Shown here: positions 26,209 through 33,007 of the stretch, piece after piece
Position numbering within the stretch: the first letter of the stretch is position 1
Layout: each line of letters starts with the position of its first letter
Source: Gudongella sp051744365
GTDB lineage: Bacteria > Bacillota > Clostridia > Tissierellales > Tissierellaceae
Reading direction: 5' to 3'
DNA length: 64,000 nt
Assembly: GCA_051744365.1 (NCBI GenBank)
Contig: JBNJCX010000005.1
Coordinates: 3,779-67,778, forward strand
Translations under genes and position numbers: made by a program
Notes under the pieces: model-generated
Database searches by the model: none
The model's input: the letters and a program-made list of their open reading frames with translations, nothing else
What the model was told of the DNA's origin: nothing

Positions 26209-26404
26209 CATAAAATCAAGGGTTCCAGAGATTATCTGAGACTCTTTTTTTTGTTTCTGAAATCATTACATCTGGACCTTAGTCTCTTTTGATGTTTTTG
26301 GGGTATATTTAGAAGTAGAATATTGGAAAATAGCCATTTGAAGAATGAGTATCGAAAACTGCAAAAAAACGGGAGTAGTTGGATTTTTGTAGGGAATAAG
26401 AAAA

Positions 26405-26446
26405 TGCCAAAAAATAGAAAATGCTGAAACCGTACAGATTTCAACA
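26405..26446 (-). terminator. terminator of tRNA-Pro
   Basis: On the - strand a 10-bp stem (26437-26446 with 26422-26431, loop TGTAC) is followed by TTTTCTATTTTTT. It lies just beyond the tRNA 3' end. Confidence 0.8.
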
Positions 26447-26451
26447 TTTGC

Positions 26452-26492
26452 ATTGGTCGGAGTGATAGGATTTGAACCTACGGCCCCTAGTC
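26452..26492. repeat. right copy of the direct repeat, inside the intact tRNA-Pro
   Basis: Identical to 24822-24862. It covers the tRNA 3' CCA, acceptor, T arm and the edge of the anticodon loop. Confidence 0.85.
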
Positions 26493-26530
26493 CCCCAGAC
26501 TAGTGCGCTACCAAGCTGCGCCACACCCCG
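26454..26530 (-). tRNA. tRNA-Pro (anticodon GGG)
   Basis: Cloverleaf is complete on the - strand: acceptor CGGGGTG pairs with CACTCCG (one G-T), D arm GCGCAGCTTGGTAGCGC, anticodon stem CTAGT/ACTAG with loop CTGGGGG, T arm with GGTTCAAATCC, discriminator A and encoded CCA. The anticodon GGG is at 26494-26496. It is transcribed against the neighbouring genes from its own promoter. Confidence 0.95.
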
Positions 26531-26541
26531 CCACAAGCTGT

Positions 26542-26570
26542 ATTATAACTGATAAATTTCATTTTGTAAA
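26542..26570 (-). promoter_or_regulatory. promoter of tRNA-Pro
   Basis: On the - strand TTTACA (26565-26570), 17 bases, TATAAT (26542-26547), about ten bases before the tRNA 5' end. Confidence 0.75.
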
Positions 26571-26574
26571 GTGG

Positions 26575-26603
26575 TTTAAAAAGAGTAAAAATTATGATAT
26601 ACT
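26575..26603 (+). promoter_or_regulatory. promoter of the division cluster
   Basis: TTTAAA (26575-26580), 17 bases, TATACT (26598-26603), about 30 bases before the next gene; divergent from the tRNA promoter. Confidence 0.5.
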
Positions 26604-26632
26604 GATTTTAATTATAGATTGGAGGATTATGC

Positions 26633-27007
26633 ATGTTTGAGTTTCTGATGGCAATTTCAGGGATGGCTCTTTTTGCCGGGATACTGGGTTATACTCTTGT
26701 TGTTCTCAAGGAGAAATTTTATCTAAAGAACAACATTATATTCATAGACAATAGATATATTTCACAGGATGAGATAGAGGACACCGATATGCAGGAATTC
26801 TTTCTTGATGGAACCAAAGTGAAAGCTGGTGATGAAATCAGTATAATGACAAAATCCAAGGAAAAGTTCAAGGGAATTCTTATCGGAGCTATTCACAGTG
26901 ACCAGTCAATAAAAATGGTGACATATGCCAACGAAGTTATAAAGCTTAAGATAGAAAGTATAAATCAATTTAAGATAATGAGTAAATATGGCAAATTTTT
27001 TAGTTAG
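26633..27007 (+). CDS. membrane-anchored protein of unknown function
   Basis: A 124-residue protein with one N-terminal membrane helix (about residues 5-25) and a soluble domain with KVKAGDEISIMTKSKEKFKGILIGA, which looks like a small beta-barrel, possibly SH3-like. No family recognised. GGAGG precedes ATG 26633. It is the first gene of the HlyD-like/yggS/sepF/divIVA run and ends 11 bases before the HlyD-like gene, so a cell-envelope or division role is a reasonable but unproved guess. Confidence 0.7.
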   Translation: MFEFLMAISGMALFAGILGYTLVVLKEKFYLKNNIIFIDNRYISQDEIEDTDMQEFFLDGTKVKAGDEISIMTKSKEKFKGILIGAIHSDQSIKMVTYANEVIKLKIESINQFKIMSKYGKFFS

Positions 27008-27018
27008 GTGTGACTTAA

Positions 27019-28278
27019 ATGATAAGATATCAGGGAGACATAAAAAGAAAGTTGATTCTTTTCATAGGATTTATTGTCCTGGTGCTCCTTGCATTGAATA
27101 TCCTTCCAAGATTTTTTAGTGATGATGACCTCCTCGTTCTGCCGGAGGAATTCGAGTATCTGGTAGAAATACCAGCGAAAGGTATTCTGGTAAGAGATGA
27201 GGAGTTGTATTATTCAGAAGTAGATGGCGACATATATAAAGTTGCCGCTGAAGGAGAAAGAGTAAGGGTTGGACAAATTGTAGTAGACATACTTCTACAG
27301 CAGGACACGACAAACCTCAAAAGTGAGCTTAACAGCATTGAGAATATGATTGGTTTCTATAATGAAATTCAGACTGAAGAAGATACTGATGCCACTGTCA
27401 GCCTCAATGGAGTAGAGGTATTGGTTTCAAAACTTCAGAGTCAAATTGCTGCAAGAGACTATCAAGGTGTACATGATTCAAGGGAAGTCCTCCTATTACA
27501 GTCCACTACCTTCAATGAGCTTTCTCAGACATATATTTCAGGTGAAATCACAATGGAATCTCTTCTTGAAAGACGTGAAAGCCTCTACCAACAGATTTCA
27601 AAATATGACAAGAAAATCTACTCTAGAAATTCAGGCCTGGTATCATATAATATAGATGGATGGGAAGAATCTTTGCGTCCGACAAGCCTGAATGAAATAA
27701 GTGTCGATATTCTAGATATAGACAAGGAAATAAACGGTCAGAAAAAAGAAGCGGGAAGTAATCCTGTGTTTAAAATTATTGATGACTATCAGTGGCTTGT
27801 TATAGTGAAGGTTGATGGGGAGCTTTACTCAAAATTTGAAATTGACGACCGACTGGAAATTTCAATTTCCAGTAATGAAGAGCTGCTGGTATCGGCTAAG
27901 CTTCCTGTAATTGATACAATTGAAGAAGACAATACTAGACTTCTTGTTTTGGAAGGAACCAAATATATTGAAAAACTATATGATAAAAGAAAAGTCGACA
28001 TAAGCATTGTAACTGTTAAAGAGAACACTCTTAGGATTCCAGAAAGATCCCTGGTGGAGAGAGATGGTATCAATGGAGTTTTGGTCAAGGAATTTTATGG
28101 GGTTGTCACCTTCAGACCAGTTGAAGTAATTGCAAACGATGATAGATATGCCTATGTTTCCAAGGGTGACAGCAATGGTTATATAAAATCAGGTGAAGAG
28201 TCAGTTAGAACCATCTCAATATTCAGTGAAATAATAATTGAGCCTGAGTCTGCCCAGGTTGGTGATATACTAAAGTGA
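27019..28278 (+). CDS. HlyD-like membrane adaptor protein in the sepF cluster
   Basis: A 419-residue protein with a basic N-terminus, one membrane helix (about 11-30) and an extracellular part with two lipoyl-like halves (VEIPAKGILVRDEELYYSEVDGDI, shortened; GERVRVGQIV) flanking a helical hairpin (about 95-195) and a late beta domain. This is the HlyD/membrane-fusion protein layout. No transporter gene is beside it. Homologues lie just before yggS-sepF in other Clostridia, suggesting a link with the envelope at the division site. The next gene begins in the same frame right after the stop. Confidence 0.75.
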   Translation: MIRYQGDIKRKLILFIGFIVLVLLALNILPRFFSDDDLLVLPEEFEYLVEIPAKGILVRDEELYYSEVDGDIYKVAAEGERVRVGQIVVDILLQQDTTNLKSELNSIENMIGFYNEIQTEEDTDATVSLNGVEVLVSKLQSQIAARDYQGVHDSREVLLLQSTTFNELSQTYISGEITMESLLERRESLYQQISKYDKKIYSRNSGLVSYNIDGWEESLRPTSLNEISVDILDIDKEINGQKKEAGSNPVFKIIDDYQWLVIVKVDGELYSKFEIDDRLEISISSNEELLVSAKLPVIDTIEEDNTRLLVLEGTKYIEKLYDKRKVDISIVTVKENTLRIPERSLVERDGINGVLVKEFYGVVTFRPVEVIANDDRYAYVSKGDSNGYIKSGEESVRTISIFSEIIIEPESAQVGDILK

Positions 28279-28293
28279 GGGGAGGTCTTTAAA

Positions 28294-28980
28294 ATTACCA
28301 TCAAAGAAAATTTGGAAGAAATTAATGACAGAATCAACCTAGCTCTTGAAAAGGCAGGAAGAAAAGACACTGTAGAATTGGTGGCAGTAACAAAGACAGT
28401 GCCAGTTGAAAGAATAATCGAAGCTCTTGACATGGGAGTGGTTGATATCGGTGAAAACAAGGTGCAGGAATTGATAGAAAAGATGGAAATTCTTGAAGAG
28501 CGGCCTAGATACCATATGATAGGTCATCTCCAGTCAAACAAGGTCAAGTACATAGTTGACAGAATTCACTTGATTCATTCATTGGACAGAGTGTCGCTGG
28601 CAAAGGAAATCGACAAGAGGGCTAAGGCAAGTGACCATATTGTTGATACACTAATCCAGGTTAACATAGCCAAAGAGGAGTCAAAATTTGGCATGATGGA
28701 AGCAGATGTTTTGCCTTTTATCGAAAAAGTTCTCAAGCTGGAAAACATAAGAATAAAAGGATTGATGACAATCGCTCCTTTTACAGATGATGAGGCGATC
28801 CTTAGAAAAACATTTAGTGGTCTGTATAATTTGAGTGAAAGAATAAAATCTGAGAATTACAATGGATTAGATATGAACATTTTATCAATGGGAATGACTA
28901 ATGATTTTGAGATAGCAATTGAGGAAGGCTCAAATATGATAAGAATTGGGACAGGTATTTTTGGGAATAGAGATTATTAG
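28294..28980 (+). CDS. yggS: YggS-family PLP homeostasis protein, apparent ATT start
   Basis: A 228-residue PLP-binding protein that buffers cellular pyridoxal phosphate. Seen: LVAVTKTVP with the PLP Lys, MIGHLQSNKVKYI, LMTIAPF, and a C-terminal LSMGMTNDFEIAIEEGSNM with IRIGTGIFG. No ATG, GTG or TTG lies near the ribosome binding site GGGGAGGT (28279-28286). The codon at the right distance, 8 bases on, is ATT 28294, which gives ITIKENLEEINDRI, the family N-terminus. The next candidate is TTG 28312, too far from the site and cutting the first helix. Confidence 0.93.
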   Translation: MTIKENLEEINDRINLALEKAGRKDTVELVAVTKTVPVERIIEALDMGVVDIGENKVQELIEKMEILEERPRYHMIGHLQSNKVKYIVDRIHLIHSLDRVSLAKEIDKRAKASDHIVDTLIQVNIAKEESKFGMMEADVLPFIEKVLKLENIRIKGLMTIAPFTDDEAILRKTFSGLYNLSERIKSENYNGLDMNILSMGMTNDFEIAIEEGSNMIRIGTGIFGNRDY

Positions 28981-28991
28981 GAGGGAATGGA

Positions 28992-29426
28992 ATGGGCAAT
29001 ATATTTGATAAATTCAAGTATTTTATAGGTATTGATGATTATGATGAGGAAGAGGAGTATATGATGGATGAGTCTGCTGAAGAGCTGGATGCAGGATCAC
29101 CTCCCCCTACAAAGAAATTCAGCAATAAGGTAGTGAATATTCATACAAACAATAACATGAAGATTGTAGTCCATGAACCTTTAAGCTATGAAGAAGCACC
29201 TGCAATAATTGATGATCTTAAGCTTAGAAAAGCAATAGTAGTAAATTTTGAGCAACTGGATACAAATGTAAAAAGACAGATTTTTGATTTTATCAATGGT
29301 GGGCTTTACGCTGTGGAAGGAAAAATTCAGAAAGTTACCAAGGATATTTTTATACTTGCTCCAAACAATATAGAAATTGACGGATTAAAGGACGAATTGA
29401 AAAATAGGGGAATTTTCCCATGGTAA
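28992..29426 (+). CDS. sepF: cell division protein SepF
   Basis: SepF binds FtsZ and the membrane and shapes the division ring. The 144-residue protein has an N-terminal amphipathic helix (GNIFDKFKYFIG), an acidic linker, and the C-terminal core VVHEPLSYEEAPAIIDDL, AIVVNFEQLD, FINGGLYAVEG. AGGAGGG precedes ATG 28992. Lies in the usual yggS-sepF-yggT-ylmH-divIVA order. Confidence 0.96.
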   Translation: MGNIFDKFKYFIGIDDYDEEEEYMMDESAEELDAGSPPPTKKFSNKVVNIHTNNNMKIVVHEPLSYEEAPAIIDDLKLRKAIVVNFEQLDTNVKRQIFDFINGGLYAVEGKIQKVTKDIFILAPNNIEIDGLKDELKNRGIFPW

Positions 29427-29436
29427 GGAGATTTGA

Positions 29437-29703
29437 ATGTATACATTGCTCAGATCAGTAAGGATATTATTTGATTTACTTGAAATTCTAATTATAGTGC
29501 GTATTTTTGTAAATATTTTCAGAGTGCCTATGAACAATATATTCGGGAAAGTACTTTACGAGCTGACTGAACCTATTATGGCCCCTGCAAGAGCTCTTCT
29601 CGAAAAGGTAGGCGTTGGAAGAGGGTTTATAGATTTTTCACCATGGGTTGCGATAATATTTTTGAGAGTAATCTATTCAGTAATAATAAATCTAGCAGGT
29701 TAA
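29437..29703 (+). CDS. yggT: YggT-family membrane protein
   Basis: An 88-residue protein with two membrane helices (about 8-28 and 66-86) and between them the YggT signature LTEPIMAPAR. Function not established; the family accompanies division genes. AGGAGATT precedes ATG 29437. Confidence 0.93.
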   Translation: MYTLLRSVRILFDLLEILIIVRIFVNIFRVPMNNIFGKVLYELTEPIMAPARALLEKVGVGRGFIDFSPWVAIIFLRVIYSVIINLAG

Positions 29704-29706
29704 AAG

Positions 29707-30489
29707 ATGTTGGATAATAGAATATATCTGAATCATATAAACGACAATGAGATATTGTTCAAAATGCGTAGACTCCTAGATTTGATACAATCAGTAATAA
29801 AGTACCACAAGACGGCAGTCAGTGATTTCATGGATCCCTATGAAAGAAGGATGAGTGAGTCAATTTTAAATAGATTTCAGGATATTGCATTTGCATATGA
29901 TGGAGGTCCTGAGGAAGCTGAAAGAAAATGTATCATAATCCATCCTGAATACTTGTACATAGGTGACAATGAGAATCCATTGTCTTATTTAAAAGTGACA
30001 GGACAGTTGGAAGGCTTGAATCACAAGGATTTTCTTGGAGCAGTGCTGGGTCTTGGAATAACCAGAGAAAAAATTGGGGACATACTCGTCTATGATGATT
30101 GTTCAATTATTATAGTAAAAAAAGAAATTAAAGACTTTATTCTTCTGAATTTTGAAAAAGCAGGTAATGCCACCTTGAAAATATCTGAAATCCCAAGGAA
30201 TTATCTGGAATATCCTGAACCGGATTTCATCGAAACAAGAAAATTTGTATCATCTCTGAGACTGGATGTATTTTTAAGTGCCGCTTACAATCTATCAAGA
30301 AGCGAGAGCATGTCACTGATCAAATCAGGAAAAACCAAAGTAAACTGGGAGAAAACTGAGAAAGCAGACCGAGTATTGGACCCAGGAGATGTTGTTTCAG
30401 TTAGAGGTAAGGGACGAACAATACTATATGGAATTGAAGGAATATCAAAAAAAGGGAGATATAACCTGATAATCAGGAAATTAGTATAA
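29707..30489 (+). CDS. ylmH: YlmH-family S4-domain RNA-binding protein
   Basis: A 260-residue protein with a distinctive N-terminal domain (HINDNEILFKMRRLLDL) and a C-terminal S4 RNA-binding domain (SLRLDVFLSAAYNLSRSES, then DPGDVVSVRGKGR). YlmH in Bacillus has been tied to rescue of stalled ribosomes by handling nascent peptidyl-tRNA, alongside RqcH, which is encoded nearby at 33-34.8 kb. The ribosome binding site (GCAGGTTAAAAG) is weak; translation may be coupled to yggT, three bases upstream. Confidence 0.92.
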   Translation: MLDNRIYLNHINDNEILFKMRRLLDLIQSVIKYHKTAVSDFMDPYERRMSESILNRFQDIAFAYDGGPEEAERKCIIIHPEYLYIGDNENPLSYLKVTGQLEGLNHKDFLGAVLGLGITREKIGDILVYDDCSIIIVKKEIKDFILLNFEKAGNATLKISEIPRNYLEYPEPDFIETRKFVSSLRLDVFLSAAYNLSRSESMSLIKSGKTKVNWEKTEKADRVLDPGDVVSVRGKGRTILYGIEGISKKGRYNLIIRKLV

Positions 30490-30501
30490 TGGAGTGATCA
30501 A

Positions 30502-31002
30502 ATGATAACACCACTGGATATTCAGAATAAGAATTTCAAAAAAAGCATAGGGGGTTTTAGTCCCAAAGAAGTCAATTCATTTCTTGTGGAAATGATAGAT
30601 GATTACGAGCGAATGTACAAGGAAAACATTGAGTATAAGGATAAAATCAGCATGCTCACCGATCAGATAAGACAGTTCCAGACCATGGAAGAAGCATTGA
30701 AGAGTACTCTTCTTGTAGCTCAACAGGCTGCCGATGAAGTTACTGTAAATGCAAGAAACAAGGCTGAAATTATCATTGAAAACGCTGAGGATACAGGTAG
30801 AAAAATAATCAATCAGTCACGGGAGGATGTTAGAGGAATCAAGGAAGAATATGATTATCTGCAGAAAGAGATATTTATCTTCAAGACAAGGTATGAATCA
30901 TTTCTGAAATCTCAATTATTGTCCCTTGAGGAATATTATAACAGTATTGAAAAAAACAAAAATACATATGGGAAAAAGATAGAAGAAGAACATAAGGAAT
31001 AG
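30502..31002 (+). CDS. divIVA: DivIVA-domain cell division protein
   Basis: A 166-residue coiled-coil protein. The N-terminal lipid-binding signature PLDIQNKNFKKSIGGFSPKE (residues about 3-22) is followed by VNSFLVEMIDDYE and long heptad-rich helices to the C-terminus. DivIVA gathers at curved membrane of the septum and poles. GGAGTGATC precedes ATG 30502. A terminator follows. Confidence 0.95.
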   Translation: MITPLDIQNKNFKKSIGGFSPKEVNSFLVEMIDDYERMYKENIEYKDKISMLTDQIRQFQTMEEALKSTLLVAQQAADEVTVNARNKAEIIIENAEDTGRKIINQSREDVRGIKEEYDYLQKEIFIFKTRYESFLKSQLLSLEEYYNSIEKNKNTYGKKIEEEHKE

Positions 31003-31007
31003 ACAAG

Positions 31008-31030
31008 AGGAGCATTGGCTCCTTTTTGTT
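31008..31030 (+). terminator. terminator after divIVA
   Basis: AGGAGC (31008-31013), loop ATTG, GCTCCT (31018-31023), then TTTTGTT. Short but well formed. Confidence 0.75.
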
Positions 31031-31064
31031 CTGTATATTGAATGTAGGGTAGGAGGAAAAAACA

Positions 31065-31541
31065 TTGGGATTTATTTTGGGAGTTCTGATCATTTTATCT
31101 GATCAGCTGACTAAATATTTGGCATTGACGTACCTTGTGAACAGGAAACCGATTGTATTGATTAATAATCTGTTTGAGCTTCATTTTGTAAAAAATTTTG
31201 GAGCTGCATTCGGCATCCTTCAGAATCAGAGAATTTTCTTTATATTCGTAACAAGCCTGGTTTTATTGGGGATGTCAATTTATATGATTAGGAATAGGAA
31301 AAAATTGACAGTTGTCGCTAACTTCGCTATGGGATTTCTTCTTGGTGGTGCACTTGGGAATCTTATTGACAGAGTACGATTAGGTTATGTAGTGGATTTT
31401 ATCAAGGTCGATCTTGGCAGGCTTTATGACTTCCCTGTGTTTAATGTTGCAGATATTTTCATAGTTGTAGGCACAGGATTATTGATTTTTATAATATTAT
31501 TCGATAGGTATGAGAAGAGCACAGGTGATCCAAATGAATAA
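31065..31541 (+). CDS. lspA: lipoprotein signal peptidase LspA
   Basis: A 158-residue aspartic protease of the membrane that removes signal peptides from prolipoproteins. Four hydrophobic helices; SDQLTKYLA near the start, ALGNLIDRVR and FNVADIFI with the two catalytic aspartates. The start is TTG 31065 with AGGAGG 8 bases upstream; no ATG is available. Its stop overlaps the start of the pseudouridine synthase gene. Confidence 0.96.
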   Translation: MGFILGVLIILSDQLTKYLALTYLVNRKPIVLINNLFELHFVKNFGAAFGILQNQRIFFIFVTSLVLLGMSIYMIRNRKKLTVVANFAMGFLLGGALGNLIDRVRLGYVVDFIKVDLGRLYDFPVFNVADIFIVVGTGLLIFIILFDRYEKSTGDPNE

Positions 31542-32454
31542 GATTGAAATATATGTAGGAGAGGAAGACGAGGAAAGATTGGATTACTTTCTTTCTTTAG
31601 AGCTGGATGAGGTATCCCGGACAAGAATTCAAAAGCTAATCAAGGAAAAGCTGGTCACTGTTAACGGAGTAGTTAAAAAATCAAGCTATACCGTCAGGGA
31701 AGGAGATTCTATTCTGGTCACGCTACCTGAACCGAAGACTCTAGAGATAATTCAAGAAAACATTCCAATTGAGATAATCTATGAAGACAAAGATATTGCA
31801 GTGATAAATAAAGAGCAGAATATGGTTGTTCACCCAGCCCCGGGGAACTATACAGGAACCCTTGTCAATGCCTTGATGTATCATATTGACAACCTGTCTT
31901 CTATAAATGGCATTATAAGGCCAGGAATCGTCCATAGGCTGGATAAAGACACATCGGGCCTAATGGTGGTAGCTAAGAACGATAAAGCTCATAGAAAGCT
32001 TTCTGAGCAGCTTAAATACCATGGGGTATATAGAGAATATTTTGCTCTGGTACATGGAAATATCAAACAAGACAATGGCACAATAAATGCCCCCATAGGA
32101 CGAAGCCGAAAGGACAGAAAAAAAATGGCAGTAACTGATCGAAACAGCAAGGAAGCTGTTACCCATTATTCTGTAGTGGAACGCTTCGGTAAATATACAT
32201 TGGTATCAGTGAGACTTGAAACAGGTAGAACCCATCAGATAAGGGTTCATTTCTCATATATTGGCAATCCTGTGGTTGGTGATCCCGTGTATTCCAGCGG
32301 CAAGAATGAATTCAAAATCCAAAAGCAGATGTTGCATGCAATAAAACTTGGTTTTATACACCCATCAACTGATGAAGAGGTTGAATTTGAGTGTGAGTTA
32401 CCTGATGAATTCAGAAAAATTTTATCCAAGCTCCAAAAGGAGGACCAGTTATGA
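31534..32454 (+). CDS. rluD: RluD-type 23S rRNA pseudouridine synthase
   Basis: A 306-residue enzyme of the RluA/RluD family. N-terminal S4 domain (ERLDYFLSLELDEVSRTRIQ), then GIVHRLDKDTSGLMVVAKND with the catalytic Asp, and LETGRTHQIRVHF. ATG 31534 follows AGGTGAT by 5 bases and overlaps the lspA stop; an ATG at 31510 has no site. The lspA-rluD-pyrR order is typical of Firmicutes. It could be the RluC- or YlyB-type, so the exact target is not certain. Confidence 0.93.
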   Translation: MNKIEIYVGEEDEERLDYFLSLELDEVSRTRIQKLIKEKLVTVNGVVKKSSYTVREGDSILVTLPEPKTLEIIQENIPIEIIYEDKDIAVINKEQNMVVHPAPGNYTGTLVNALMYHIDNLSSINGIIRPGIVHRLDKDTSGLMVVAKNDKAHRKLSEQLKYHGVYREYFALVHGNIKQDNGTINAPIGRSRKDRKKMAVTDRNSKEAVTHYSVVERFGKYTLVSVRLETGRTHQIRVHFSYIGNPVVGDPVYSSGKNEFKIQKQMLHAIKLGFIHPSTDEEVEFECELPDEFRKILSKLQKEDQL

Positions 32455-32984
32455 TTGTAAAAGCTGTAATAATGGACAACAAGGCGATTGCAAGGGCTAC
32501 AACAAGGATATCCAATGAGATTATTGAAAGAAACAAGGGAGTAAAGGATATTGTTCTGGTGGGAATCAAGACCAGAGGGGTACCTTTTGCCAAAAGGATT
32601 GCTGAAAAGATCTATCTGATAGAAGGAGAGAAACTTCCGGTATATACACTAGACATTAGCTTATACAGAGATGACCTGAAGGAAATAGGCAGTCAGCCTC
32701 TAGTTAATGAAAGTTTTCAGGGTGAGATAAACGGGAAGAAAGTTGTACTTGTAGACGATGTAATATATACTGGCAGGACAGTAAGAGCTGCACTGGATGC
32801 CCTGATTGACAACGGTAGGCCAAAGAAAGTGCAACTAGCTGTTCTGGTAGATCGTGGGCACAGAGAATTTCCAATCAGACCTGATTATGTCGGCAAGAAT
32901 GTCCCCACATCCAAGAGTGAAGTGGTGGGTGTCAAGTTTATTGAAGTTGATGAAAAGGATGAGGTAATCATAATGGAAAAGTAG
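32451..32984 (+). CDS. pyrR: pyrimidine attenuation regulator / uracil phosphoribosyltransferase PyrR
   Basis: PyrR binds UMP and pyr-operon leader RNA to cause attenuation, and has uracil phosphoribosyltransferase activity. The 177-residue protein carries the PRPP motif VVLVDDVIYTGRTVRA and RGHREFPIRPDYVGKN. It overlaps the upstream stop by four bases, with AAAGGAGG as site. No pyr biosynthetic gene is in the window, so its targets lie elsewhere. Its stop is in the terminator hairpin shared with rqcH. Confidence 0.97.
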   Translation: MIVKAVIMDNKAIARATTRISNEIIERNKGVKDIVLVGIKTRGVPFAKRIAEKIYLIEGEKLPVYTLDISLYRDDLKEIGSQPLVNESFQGEINGKKVVLVDDVIYTGRTVRAALDALIDNGRPKKVQLAVLVDRGHREFPIRPDYVGKNVPTSKSEVVGVKFIEVDEKDEVIIMEK

Positions 32985-33007
32985 GAGAATTATTCTCCTG
33001 CTTTTTT
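32983..33007 (+). terminator. terminator after pyrR, overlapping the 3' end of rqcH
   Basis: AGGAGA (32983-32988), loop ATTAT, TCTCCT (32994-32999), then GCTTTTTT. The stem contains the pyrR stop and, on the other strand, the rqcH stop. Confidence 0.8.

Larger units (their letters stand above)
24822..26492. mobile_element. tRNA-Pro-flanked remnant of an integrated element
   Basis: The 41 bases at 24822-24862 are identical to 26452-26492, which is the 3' half plus CCA of an intact tRNA-Pro gene. Exact duplication of a tRNA 3' end on both sides of a segment is the mark of integrase-mediated insertion (attL/attR). The 1.6 kb between is more AT-rich than the surroundings and holds a frameshifted, truncated exonuclease gene, an unknown gene and a possible small membrane ORF. 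No integrase is visible, so the element is either a decayed remnant or a satellite mobilised in trans. Confidence 0.65.

Noticed and set aside
26221..26262. Terminator with T8 run after the island's small ORF
   Set aside because: The T-run is clear but only a 4-bp stem can be drawn before it; not enough to list.
24862..26452. An active integrative element
   Set aside because: No integrase, excisionase or replication gene is visible in 1.6 kb, and the first gene is broken; called a remnant instead.
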